Shown here: piece by piece, positions 37,830 to 45,573 of the stretch
Layout: the number at the start of each line of letters is the position of its first letter
How positions within the stretch are numbered: position 1 is the first letter of the stretch
Assembly (NCBI RefSeq): GCF_013408535.1
Contig: NZ_JACBZA010000001.1
Coordinates: forward strand, 1,240,001-1,304,000
DNA length: 64,000 bases
Origin: Actinopolymorpha cephalotaxi
Lineage (GTDB): Bacteria; Actinomycetota; Actinomycetes; Propionibacteriales; Actinopolymorphaceae
Direction of reading: 5' to 3'
The notes under the pieces: model-generated
What the model saw: only the letters and a program-made list of their open reading frames with translations
Told to the model about the DNA's origin: nothing
Databases searched by the model: none
Made by a program: the position numbers and the translations under genes

Positions 37830-38384
37830 TCAGTCGTCGACGAGGGCGGTGTGCAGGCGGATCTGCTTCGCGCGGACGCTCCCGTCGCCGTACAGGTCGA
37901 GCTCGCGGTGCGCCCGATCGGGCCCCCAGCCGGCCTCGGTGAGGAACTTCCGGAGTACGTCGTCGGTGGCCAGCAGCCAGATGACCGCCCGGCGGAAGTT
38001 GTCGGCGACCAGGGTGTCGACGCAGGCCTGCAGCAGCCGGGATCCGTGCCCGTGCCGGGTCTGGGTGGGATCGATGTGGAACGCCGCGATCGTCCCGTCG
38101 GCGATCGGGTCGGCGTCGGGGTCCTCGGCGGGCCCGGTCGCGGCGAACCCGACGACCTGCTGGTGGTCGAGCGCGACCAGTAGCCGGTGCCGGGCGTCCG
38201 GCGGCTGGGCCAGTGACCGCTGCCACTGCTCGGCGAAGGCGTTCTCGTCGAGCTGGTCGAGGACCTCGGCCGGGAGGAGGTCGGCGTACGCCTGCCGCCA
38301 GGCCGCGACCTGGACCCGGGCGACCTCGGGGGCGTCGGCGGCCCACGCGATGCGGACGCTGGTGTCGGCGCTGGGCTGGCTCAT
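37830..38384 (-). CDS. GNAT family N-acetyltransferase
   Basis: 184 residues. [28 protein letters not shown] opens the fold, and the acetyl-CoA loop lies around [18 protein letters not shown]. The C-terminal [23 protein letters not shown] closes it. The acceptor is not known; the setting between an ABATE/CGNR regulator and the AzlCD exporter suggests modification of an amino-acid-like small molecule. The ATG overlaps the CGNR gene stop (ATGA). Confidence 0.88.
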   Translation of the reverse strand: MSQPSADTSVRIAWAADAPEVARVQVAAWRQAYADLLPAEVLDQLDENAFAEQWQRSLAQPPDARHRLLVALDHQQVVGFAATGPAEDPDADPIADGTIAAFHIDPTQTRHGHGSRLLQACVDTLVADNFRRAVIWLLATDDVLRKFLTEAGWGPDRAHRELDLYGDGSVRAKQIRLHTALVDD

Positions 38385-38995
38385 CCGCCCATCCTGTCAG
38401 CCGCCCTGTCGGCCGCCTTCTGCCGGGCGCGGTAGGCCCGGGTCTTCTGCCGGTTGCCGCAGGAGCCCATCGAGCACCAGTGGCGGGAGCGGTTCTTGGA
38501 GGCGTCCAGGAACGCCCACTCACAGTCCTCCGCGGCGCACAGCTTCAGCCGCTGCCAGCTGCCCTCGGCCTGGGCGGTGGCGACCGCGGCGACCAACGCG
38601 GCCAGGGCAGGGGAGACGCCGTCACCGGCGGGGACGAGGGCCGGTGCGGTGCCGGTGAAGGTCACCCGCAGCGGAAGGCGGGCGGCGGCCCGGTCGAGTT
38701 CGGGTACGCGGGTGGCGAGGTCCCCGTCGTGGTGCTGGCGCATCGCCTGTCGCAGTCCCGCGCGGAGCTCGTGGGCGAGGGCGAGGTCCGCGTCCGTGGC
38801 GTCCGTGGCGGCTGCGGGGAGTGGTGTGCGCTCGGCGAGCAGGCCCTGGGTACGCAGCCAGGCGGTGAGCGCCGCCGGGTCGGGCAGCTGCTCGGGCTCG
38901 GCGAGGTCGACGTCGTAGGTGTTGACGAACGCGGGCAGCAGCTCGGTGGGCGGCGGGACGCTGGGTGTGGCCGATGGGACGGATGTCTCGCTCAC
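38381..38995 (-). CDS. ABATE/CGNR zinc-finger domain regulator
   Basis: 204 residues. The N-terminal ABATE-type domain (about 20-140; [38 protein letters not shown]) precedes a CGNR zinc finger ([19 protein letters not shown], then [19 protein letters not shown]), with four cysteines available for zinc. Such proteins are thought to be transcription factors that sense stress metabolites. It is the promoter-proximal gene of a tightly overlapping unit with a GNAT enzyme and azlCD, and it is divergent from paaA. The GTG start has a GAGGGGG box upstream. Confidence 0.9.
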   Translation of the reverse strand: MSETSVPSATPSVPPPTELLPAFVNTYDVDLAEPEQLPDPAALTAWLRTQGLLAERTPLPAAATDATDADLALAHELRAGLRQAMRQHHDGDLATRVPELDRAAARLPLRVTFTGTAPALVPAGDGVSPALAALVAAVATAQAEGSWQRLKLCAAEDCEWAFLDASKNRSRHWCSMGSCGNRQKTRAYRARQKAADRAADRMGG

Positions 38996-39196
38996 CGTTC
39001 CACCCCCTCAGCGCACTCAAAGCCGATATCCGGTCCGGCTGCCGGACACCTCGACACCACCATAATCCGCACGCCGGTTCAGGCATTCCGGAGCGGTGGA
39101 ATGATCACCAGCCGCTCGCTCCGGCGGTCACAGCGATATGACACCTTCCCGCCGAATCTGTGGGAACCCGTCACATCCGGCGGTACGCTGGGGCGC

Positions 39197-40246
39197 ATGG
39201 CCGCCAGGGTCCGGACCAATCCGGAGATCAGCACAGACACGGGTGCCGACGCGGCGGAGCGCTCCGACGGCGCGGCCGCGTTCGAGGCACTGCTCGCCGC
39301 CGACGAACGCGTCGAGCCGCGCGACGCGATGCCCGACGGCTACCGCCGTACCCTCGTCCGGCAGATCGCCCAGCACGCGCACTCGGAGATCATCGGCATG
39401 CAGCCGGAGGCCAACTGGATCTCCCGGGCGCCGAGCCTGCGCCGCAAGGCGATCCTGATGGCCAAGGTGCAGGACGAGGCCGGCCACGGGCTCTACCTCT
39501 ACGCCGCCGCCGAGACGCTCGGCGTCGACCGGGCCGACCTGCTCGACCAGCTGCACTCCGGCCGGCAGAAGTACTCCTCGATCTTCAACTACCCCACCCT
39601 CACCTGGGCCGACGTCGGCGCCATCGGCTGGCTCGTGGACGGCGCGGCGATCACCAACCAGGTGCCGTTGTGTCGCTGCTCCTACGGGCCGTACGCGCGG
39701 GCGATGGTGCGGATCTGCAAGGAGGAGTCGTTCCACCAGCGGCAGGGGTTCGACCTGCTGCTGGCGTTGACGCGGGGGACCGACCGGCAGCGGGCGATGG
39801 CGCAGGACGCCGTGGACCGGTGGTGGTATCCCAGCCTGGCGATGTTCGGTCCGCCGGACGCGGAGTCCACCCACGGCGCGCAGTCGGCGGCCTGGGGGAT
39901 CAAGCGGTTCTCCAACGACGAACTGCGGCAGCGGTTCGTCGACATGACGGTGCCGCAGGCGGAGGTCCTCGGCGTGCGGATCCCCGACCCCGATTTGCGG
40001 TGGAACGCCGAGCGCGGCCACCACGACTTCACCCAGCCCGACTACGCCGAACTCCTCCGGGTCATCAAGGGCGCCGGTCCCTGCAACGCCCAGCGGATGG
40101 CACATCGCCGCCGGGCGCACGAGGAGGGTGCGTGGGTGCGCGAGGCGGCGAGCGCGTACGCGGAAAAGCACGCCGACAAGCACAGGGCCGCTGACGGAGC
40201 CGGCGCCGGGCGTACGGACGACTCGATCGGCGGGCCGGCGGCATGA
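39197..40246 (+). CDS. paaA: 1,2-phenylacetyl-CoA epoxidase subunit PaaA
   Basis: 349 residues. PaaA is the catalytic di-iron subunit that epoxidises phenylacetyl-CoA. Ferritin-like helices carry the ligands, seen in [15 protein letters not shown] and [15 protein letters not shown] (two E-x-x-H pairs). [18 protein letters not shown] and QPEANW are family features. The C-terminus adds a charged tail. The ATG lies 7 bases after TACGCT (39184-39189), which points to a leaderless transcript for the whole paaABCDE operon. It overlaps paaB by 4 bases (ATGA). Confidence 0.96.
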   Translation: MAARVRTNPEISTDTGADAAERSDGAAAFEALLAADERVEPRDAMPDGYRRTLVRQIAQHAHSEIIGMQPEANWISRAPSLRRKAILMAKVQDEAGHGLYLYAAAETLGVDRADLLDQLHSGRQKYSSIFNYPTLTWADVGAIGWLVDGAAITNQVPLCRCSYGPYARAMVRICKEESFHQRQGFDLLLALTRGTDRQRAMAQDAVDRWWYPSLAMFGPPDAESTHGAQSAAWGIKRFSNDELRQRFVDMTVPQAEVLGVRIPDPDLRWNAERGHHDFTQPDYAELLRVIKGAGPCNAQRMAHRRRAHEEGAWVREAASAYAEKHADKHRAADGAGAGRTDDSIGGPAA

Positions 40247-40581
40247 CCGACCACGAACCCGGCCGCGGCACCGACCGCGGCACCGACCGGCGCGGAGCCC
40301 GTGCCGACTGGCCGCTGTGGGAGGTGTTCGTCCGGGCCCGGCGCGGGCTGTCCCACGTACACGCCGGCAGCCTGCACGCGCCCGACGCGGTGATGGCACT
40401 GCGCAACGCCCGCGACCTCTACACCCGCCGGCAGGAAGGCGTGTCGATCTGGGTCGTGCCGGCGGCTGCGATCAGCGCGAGCAGCCCGGACGAGAAGGAC
40501 GCGTTCTTCGACCCGGCCGCGGACAAGGCGTACCGCCACCCGACGTTCTACGACGTTCCGGAAGGGGCGCCGCACCTGTGA
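40243..40581 (+). CDS. paaB: 1,2-phenylacetyl-CoA epoxidase subunit PaaB
   Basis: 112 residues. PaaB is the small non-catalytic subunit that bridges Paa[29 protein letters not shown] and [19 protein letters not shown], with a final [12 protein letters not shown], match the family. The N-terminus has a duplicated G-T-D-R unit. Its start overlaps the paaA stop and its stop overlaps the paaC GTG, so all three are coupled. Confidence 0.95.
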   Translation: MTDHEPGRGTDRGTDRRGARADWPLWEVFVRARRGLSHVHAGSLHAPDAVMALRNARDLYTRRQEGVSIWVVPAAAISASSPDEKDAFFDPAADKAYRHPTFYDVPEGAPHL

Positions 40582-41384
40582 CGGCACAGGAGAGAGCGCC
40601 CGCAACGCCCGGCCTCGCCGGCGCGGTGGTGGACCCGCCGGTCGCCGTGTACGCCACTCGGCTTGGCGACGACGCGCTGATCCTCGCCCAGCGCCTCGGC
40701 GGCTGGATCACCAACGCGCCGCAACTGGAGGAGGACGTCGCGCTGGCCAACCTCGGGCTGGACCTGCTGGGCCAGGCGCGGATGCTGCTGACGTACGCGG
40801 GGGAGCGGGAGGGTCTCGGCCGCGACGAGGACGCGCTGGCCTACTCCCGGGACGAGCGCGGCTTCTGCAACGTCACGCTGGTGGAGCGCGCCGACGCCGA
40901 CTTCGGTGAGGCGATGGCGCGGTTGCTGGTGTTCTCGGCGTACCAACTTCCGTTGTACGAAAGGCTTTCCGGGTCCGCCGACCCCACGCTGGCGGCGATT
41001 GCGGCCAAGGCGGTCAAGGAGGTCGCCTACCACCGCGACCACGCCACCCAGTGGGTACTACGGCTCGGCGACGGGACGGCGGAGAGCCACCGCCGGATGC
41101 AAGCCGGGGTTGACAGCGTGTGGCCGCACGTGGACGAGCTGTTCGGGACCGACGACCTCGAACGCGCGCTGGTGGCGGAGGGCGTCGCGGTCGACCGGCC
41201 GGCACTGCGGGACGAGTGGGAGACATACGTGCGCGACGTGCTGACCCGCGCGACGCTCACCGTGCCGGAGCCCGCGGCCGCACCTGCCACCGGCGGCCGC
41301 GCCGGCGTGCACACCGAGGCGATGGGGTACCTGCTGGCGGAAATGCAGCACCTGGTGCGTTCGCATCCCGGGGCGACATGGTGA
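40578..41384 (+). CDS. paaC: 1,2-phenylacetyl-CoA epoxidase subunit PaaC
   Basis: 268 residues. PaaC is the ferritin-like structural partner of PaaA. LGDDALILAQRLGGWITNAPQLEEDVALANLGLDLLGQARMLL is the defining block, followed by LPLYERLSGS, KEVAYHRDHATQWVLRLGDGT and EAMGYLLAEMQHLVRSHPG. The GTG start overlaps the paaB stop (GTGA). Start upstream extensions in frame are not supported. Confidence 0.95.
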   Translation: MTAQERAPATPGLAGAVVDPPVAVYATRLGDDALILAQRLGGWITNAPQLEEDVALANLGLDLLGQARMLLTYAGEREGLGRDEDALAYSRDERGFCNVTLVERADADFGEAMARLLVFSAYQLPLYERLSGSADPTLAAIAAKAVKEVAYHRDHATQWVLRLGDGTAESHRRMQAGVDSVWPHVDELFGTDDLERALVAEGVAVDRPALRDEWETYVRDVLTRATLTVPEPAAAPATGGRAGVHTEAMGYLLAEMQHLVRSHPGATW

Positions 41385-41935
41385 GGCCGGCGCTCACCCC
41401 CGAGGCGGCCCGCGCTGCTGCCGCCGCCGTCACCGACCCCGAGCTGCCGGTGTTGACCATCGCCGAACTCGGCATCCTGCGCGCGGTGCGGGTCGACGGT
41501 GTGGACGGTGTGGACGGTGTGGTTGGGGTGGACCGTGTGGTTGAGGTGGACCTCACCCCGACGTACGCCGGATGCCCCGCACTGGAAGCGATCGAGTCCG
41601 ATGTCAAGGCCGCCTTGCATGCGGCCGGTGCCACCGACGTCCGGGTACGCCGGGTGCTGGCGCCGGCCTGGACGACCGACTGGATCACCGAGGCCGGCCG
41701 GGCCAAGCTCGCCGCGGCCGGCATCGCGCCCCCGTCCCCGACCCGTTCCGGCGGCTCGACGAGGTCCGGCGGCGTGGCGGGTTCCGCACCGGTCGACCTG
41801 ACGCTCACGGTCCGGTGCCCGCGGTGCGGTTCGGCGGACACCCGCGAGCTCAGCCGGTTCGGGCCGACCGCGTGCACGGCGTTGCGTACGTGCGCGTCCT
41901 GCCGGGAACCGTTCGAACACGTGAAGGCGTTGTGA
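41378..41935 (+). CDS. paaD: phenylacetate degradation protein PaaD (MIP18/SufT-like)
   Basis: 185 residues. An N-terminal MIP18/DUF59 domain (VTDPELPVLTIAELGILRAV, PTYAGCPALEAIESDV, WTTDWITEAGRAKLAAAGIAPP) is followed by a zinc ribbon (CPRCGSADTRELSRFGPTACTAL, then CASCREPFEHVK). PaaD is thought to help insert Fe-S or iron centres into the epoxidase or its reductase. Residues 40-53 are a G-V-D-G-V-D-G-V tract encoded by tandem hexanucleotides, an unusual expansion inside the first domain. ATG at 41378 overlaps paaC. Confidence 0.94.
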   Translation: MVRPALTPEAARAAAAAVTDPELPVLTIAELGILRAVRVDGVDGVDGVVGVDRVVEVDLTPTYAGCPALEAIESDVKAALHAAGATDVRVRRVLAPAWTTDWITEAGRAKLAAAGIAPPSPTRSGGSTRSGGVAGSAPVDLTLTVRCPRCGSADTRELSRFGPTACTALRTCASCREPFEHVKAL

Positions 41936-43092
41936 GCGCCCCGCCCACGGATCCGGCGATGGATCCGGCCACGGATCCGGCCGAGCCGCGGACCCGGCGC
42001 GGTGGCGTCCGGCGGCACGCGGTCGTCCACCAGTTGCGGGTCGCGCGGGTGGACCCGCTGACCGACGACGCGGTGGCGGTGACGTTCGAGGTGCCGCCCG
42101 AACTCGCCGAGGACTACCGGTTCGTGCCGGGCCAGCACCTGAACGTCGCGACGCCACGCGCCGGGGACGACCTGCGCCGCAGCTACTCGATCTGCTCTCC
42201 GTGGAGCCACAAGGCCCCGACCCGGCTGCGGATCGGGGTGAAGCGGGTCGCCGGCGGTGGCTTCTCGTCGTACGCGCTGACCGGCCTGGCAGCAGGCGAC
42301 GAGGTGGGCGTGATGACCCCGACCGGCCGGTTCACCGTCGTGCCCGATCCGTCGGCGGCCCGGCACCTGGCGTTCGTGGCCGCCGGCAGCGGCATCACGC
42401 CGATCCTGTCCATGGTGGAAGGCGTACTGGCGGCCGAGCCGGCCAGCCGGGTGACGCTGCTCTACGGCAACCGGACCAGCGCCTCGGTGATGTTCGTGGA
42501 GGAGCTCGCCGACCTCAAGGACCGCTATCCCGACCGGTTCCATCTGGTGCACGTGCTGTCCCGCGAGCTGCCCGAGATCGCCCTGCTGGGCGGGCGGCTG
42601 GACGCGGTGAAGCTGGGCGGTTTCCTGGACACGTTGCTGCCGGTGGAGTCGGTGGAGCAGTGGTACCTCTGCGGCCCGCTGGCCATGGTGGAGGAGATCC
42701 GCGCGTTGTTGCGCGAACGCGGCGTGCCTCGCACGCGGGTGCACACCGAGCTGTTCCACGTCGGCGCGCCCGTGGCGGCCGAGCCGGTGGCCGCGGAGTC
42801 CGGGCCGGCGGCCGGCTGCGAGGTCGAGGTGGTGATGGACGGCCGGCGGTCGTCGTTCCGGCTGCCGACGCCCGGACCGCCTGTGCTGGAAGGTGTTCTC
42901 GGGGTACGGCGGGACGCGCCGTTCGCGTGCCGGGGCGGCGTGTGCGGCACCTGCCGTGCCCGCGTGCTCGAGGGCGGCGTACGGATGGACCACTGCTACG
43001 CGCTCGAGCCGGAGGAGGTCGCCCGCGGTTACGTCCTCACCTGCCAGGCCCATCCGACCAGCGACCGACTGGTGGTCGACTACGACGCCTGA
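41932..43092 (+). CDS. paaE: 1,2-phenylacetyl-CoA epoxidase reductase subunit PaaE
   Basis: 386 residues. An FAD- and NADPH-binding reductase with a C-terminal plant-type [2Fe-2S] ferredoxin domain. The FAD motif is RRSYSICSP, the NAD part includes GSGITPILSMVEGVL and YLCGPLAMVEEI, and the cluster ligands are Cys333, Cys338, Cys341 and Cys371. It passes electrons from NADPH to the PaaAC di-iron centre. GTG at 41932 overlaps the paaD stop (GTGA). The first 20 residues contain a repeated D-P-A unit and are probably disordered. No paaK, paaG, paaZ or paaJ is adjacent, so the rest of the pathway must lie elsewhere. Confidence 0.95.
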   Translation: MSAPPTDPAMDPATDPAEPRTRRGGVRRHAVVHQLRVARVDPLTDDAVAVTFEVPPELAEDYRFVPGQHLNVATPRAGDDLRRSYSICSPWSHKAPTRLRIGVKRVAGGGFSSYALTGLAAGDEVGVMTPTGRFTVVPDPSAARHLAFVAAGSGITPILSMVEGVLAAEPASRVTLLYGNRTSASVMFVEELADLKDRYPDRFHLVHVLSRELPEIALLGGRLDAVKLGGFLDTLLPVESVEQWYLCGPLAMVEEIRALLRERGVPRTRVHTELFHVGAPVAAEPVAAESGPAAGCEVEVVMDGRRSSFRLPTPGPPVLEGVLGVRRDAPFACRGGVCGTCRARVLEGGVRMDHCYALEPEEVARGYVLTCQAHPTSDRLVVDYDA

Positions 43093-43161
43093 CCCGGCGA
43101 GCGGTGCGGAAATCCGGGAGCATCCGGGGTCGATCCGTCAACACGCCGCTACGGTGGGTAG

Positions 43162-44433
43162 GTGGCTTACGACGCTCCCACCGCTCACGGCGATCACAAC
43201 GCTGAACCCGCCTACGACATCGACGGCATCCGCGCCGCCTATCCCGCACTCGCGGACGGGCACGCCTACCTCGACGGGGCGGGCGGCACCCAGGTCCCGC
43301 AGCCGGTGATCGAGGCGATCGCGGACGCCTACCGCCAGGGAATCAGCAACGTCGGCGGGGCGTCGGCCACCAGCCGGCGTTCGGACGGCATCGTCGCCGA
43401 GTGCCGGCGTGCGGTGGCCGACCTCGTGGGCGGTGAACCCGAGGGCGTCGTCCTCGGCCCCAGCATGACCGCGCTGACCTACCGGCTGGCCGACGCGCTC
43501 GCCCGGCAGTGGGGGCCGGGCGAGGAGGTGGTGGTGTCCCGGCTGGACCACGACGCCAACGTCCGGCCGTGGGTCCAGGCCGCCGAACGCGCCGGGGCCA
43601 CCGTGCGCTGGGCGGAGGTGGACGCCGCGACGGGTGAGCTGCCGGTCGAGCAGTACGACGACCTGCTCGGTGCCCGCACCCGCCTGGTGGCGGTCACCGG
43701 TGCGAGCAACCTCGTCGGCACCCGGCCCGACGTCGCCGCGATCGCCGCCCGCGCGCACGCGGTCGGCGCACTGGTCCACGTCGACGGCGTGCACTCCACA
43801 CCGCACGTCGGCGCCGACGTCCGCGCGCTCGGCGCCGACTTCTACGCCACCAGCGCCTACAAGTGGTCCGGGCCGCACCTGGCCGCGGTGGTCGCCGACC
43901 CGGTGGCGCTGGACGGCGTACGCCCGGACCGGCTGCTGCCCGCGCCGGAGGAGGCGCCCGGACGCTTCGAGCGAGGAACGCTGCCGTTCGCCGACCTGGC
44001 CGGCGCCGTCGCCGCCGTCGACCACCTGGCCGGCCTGGACGCCGGGGCCGCGGGTTCGCGCCGGGCGCGGGTGCTCGCCTCGATGGCCGCGGTCGAGGCG
44101 TACGAGACGGAGCTGTTCGGCTACCTCCTCGGCTCCCTCGACGCGATGGCGCACGTGACCACCTACGGCAAGGCGGCCCGGCGTACTCCCACCGCCTACT
44201 TCACCGTCGCGGGCCACACTCCGCGCGAGGTCGCCGAACACCTGGCCGACCGGCGGGTCAACGTCTCCAACGGCTCCAACTACGCCTGGGAGCTCGCCGG
44301 AGTGCTCGGGCTGCGCGACAGTGGCGGCGCCGTCCGGGCGAGCCTCGCGCACTACACCGACCGGTCCGATGTCGACCGGCTGCTGGAGGGTGTGGCCGAC
44401 CTCGCCCGGCCGGGAGCCGACCACCGGGCCTGA
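43162..44433 (+). CDS. cysteine desulfurase-like class V aminotransferase (TIGR01976 type)
   Basis: 423 residues of fold-type I PLP enzyme. The Schiff-base lysine is Lys234 in ATSAYKWSGPHLA; HVDGVHSTPHVGADV supplies the Asp/His contacts, and YLDGAGGTQVP is near the start. SRLDHDANVRPW and the C-terminal RRVNVSNGSNYAWEL fit the family. No clear persulfide-forming cysteine is visible in the usual position, so desulfurase activity is uncertain; a lyase or transaminase role is possible. The GTG lies 6 bases after TACGGT (43150-43155), again a leaderless arrangement. An 11-bp tandem repeat begins at its stop codon. Confidence 0.85.
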   Translation: MAYDAPTAHGDHNAEPAYDIDGIRAAYPALADGHAYLDGAGGTQVPQPVIEAIADAYRQGISNVGGASATSRRSDGIVAECRRAVADLVGGEPEGVVLGPSMTALTYRLADALARQWGPGEEVVVSRLDHDANVRPWVQAAERAGATVRWAEVDAATGELPVEQYDDLLGARTRLVAVTGASNLVGTRPDVAAIAARAHAVGALVHVDGVHSTPHVGADVRALGADFYATSAYKWSGPHLAAVVADPVALDGVRPDRLLPAPEEAPGRFERGTLPFADLAGAVAAVDHLAGLDAGAAGSRRARVLASMAAVEAYETELFGYLLGSLDAMAHVTTYGKAARRTPTAYFTVAGHTPREVAEHLADRRVNVSNGSNYAWELAGVLGLRDSGGAVRASLAHYTDRSDVDRLLEGVADLARPGADHRA

Positions 44434-44518
44434 TCCGGGTCTGATTTCGGTCTGATTCGGACCTGATTCGGACCTGATCCGGAGCTGATCGGGAGCTGAT
44501 CCGGACCTGATCGGGATC
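44431..44518 (+). repeat. eight 11-bp tandem repeats starting at the stop codon
   Basis: Eight consecutive 11-base units follow from the TGA stop: TGATCCGGGTC, TGATTTCGGTC, TGATTCGGACC (twice), TGATCCGGAGC, TGATCGGGAGC, TGATCCGGACC and TGATCGGGATC. A ninth degraded unit follows. Each begins with TGA. Because 11 is not a multiple of 3, stops appear in all three frames within 25 bases. The spacing is near one helical turn, so regularly phased protein binding or DNA curvature is conceivable. No inverted structure is evident. Confidence 0.85.
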
Positions 44519-44677
44519 TGGCCGAACGGACCTGTCGATAACCGCCGCGCACGCCTGGCCAAGCACTATGGTGAGCGGCCAAAGGAACCATTGACGTGTC
44601 CAGTTCGACGGCACCGGCCGATCCGTGGCGTGGGCCAGCACCTGCCGAGCTGACTCATCCGACCTCGCAGTCAGGGG

Positions 44678-45022
44678 GTGGGCGCCATCGCCGAGATCGT
44701 GGTCACGAAGACCGGAACGTCGACCGCCGCGGCCGTGGGCGACGAGATCCTCGTGCAGTTGCCGGAGAACGCCACCACGGGCTACCAGTGGAGCGTCGAA
44801 CGCGTGTCCGGGCCGCTGGAGGTGGTGTCGTCGGAGCTGACGCTTCCCGGCGCGGGCACCGGCAGGGCGCCGGTTCCGGGCGCGGGCGGGCAGCGGCTGG
44901 TCCGGCTCGCCGTCGTCGCGCCCGGTCTGGGCGCGGCCGAGCTCGTCCTCAGCCGTTCGTGGGAGACGAGTTCGCTGGAACGCTTCGAGGTCGAGGTACG
45001 CGCCGAGCCCACGGGTTCGTGA
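44678..45022 (+). CDS. chagasin-family (I42) cysteine protease inhibitor
   Basis: 114 residues. The three inhibitory loops of chagasin are all recognisable: NATTGY at 31-36 (NPTTG loop), GAGG at 68-71 (GxGG loop) and RSW at 93-95 (RPW/F loop). Chagasins fill the active-site cleft of papain-like enzymes. No signal peptide is seen. The GTG start has no separate ribosome site, whereas a GTG 82 bases upstream (44596) has one (AAAGGAA) but is in another frame; see findings. A TATGGT box (44567-44572) may be its promoter. A papain-family protease gene lies 550 bases downstream on the opposite strand, which makes it the obvious target. Confidence 0.85.
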   Translation: MGAIAEIVVTKTGTSTAAAVGDEILVQLPENATTGYQWSVERVSGPLEVVSSELTLPGAGTGRAPVPGAGGQRLVRLAVVAPGLGAAELVLSRSWETSSLERFEVEVRAEPTGS

Positions 45023-45136
45023 CGCTGCCGATTCCGTCCCGCGGTCGGCGACGGCCGGCGACAAGCCCTGTGCACCCGCCCCGCCGTACGGCCCGACCAC
45101 CGGGACCGGCCGGCGCGGCAGGTGCTCACAGCCAGG

Positions 45137-45562
45137 TCACCACAGGTAGATCTGCCGGATCACTCCCTCCCCGTCCTCGCAGACGCTGACCGGCCGGCCG
45201 GTGCGGAATGCCTGCGCACCCAGGAACGCCAGCGCGGTGCCGGCGTGCTCGTGTGCGCGGGGGAGCCGCCGCCAGCCAGGTCCGCGCAGGAACAGCCACG
45301 GCGTGCCCGGCCCCTCCGCCGGCCGGTACGCCTCGACGTGGACGTTCGCGTGCCAGTGACCGAGCCGTCCGCCGGCCTGGGCGACCCAGGTCGCGGCGGT
45401 GAGGCCGGCTTCGGTGAGGTCGCCCGGCCGGCGCCGCGACGGCGGCACCAGCGGGGGAGCGAACGACGGTTCGGGGCGGGCGGCGGCACCGCCCGCCGAG
45501 GTTGCCGTAGTCCGTGGAACGGGAGCCCGTGCGGAGCTTCCTTCGGTGAACGTGGTCGCCAT
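45137..45562 (-). CDS. small protein sharing a domain with the adjacent papain-like protease
   Basis: 141 residues, not a family I recognise. The first 45 residues are Ser/Thr/Pro/Ala-rich and probably disordered. The rest (LTEAGLTAATWVAQAGG, then HWHANVHVEAY, TPWLFLRGPGWRRLP, and the ending GRPVSVCEDGEGVIRQIYLW) resembles the C-terminal 75 residues of the protease encoded just upstream. That protease ends RPVRLFEDDGRIISLHPS; the shared ending is R-P-V-x-x-x-E-D-x-G-x-I-x-x-I/S-x-L. It starts 11 bases after the protease stop, so the two are almost certainly co-transcribed. It may be a partner, chaperone or substrate-docking unit of the protease. No signal peptide. Confidence 0.7.
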   Translation of the reverse strand: MATTFTEGSSARAPVPRTTATSAGGAAARPEPSFAPPLVPPSRRRPGDLTEAGLTAATWVAQAGGRLGHWHANVHVEAYRPAEGPGTPWLFLRGPGWRRLPRAHEHAGTALAFLGAQAFRTGRPVSVCEDGEGVIRQIYLW

Positions 45563-45573
45563 GGTGTGGATCC

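Noticed and set aside
39162-39189. ECF-sigma promoter for paaA based on GGGAAC at 39162-39167
   Set aside because: The -10 side fits the general TAnnnT pattern better than an ECF consensus, and a single GGGAAC is common in GC-rich DNA.
44431-44518. CRISPR array interpretation of the 11-bp repeats
   Set aside because: Units are contiguous and only 11 bases long, with no spacers and no cas genes in the window.
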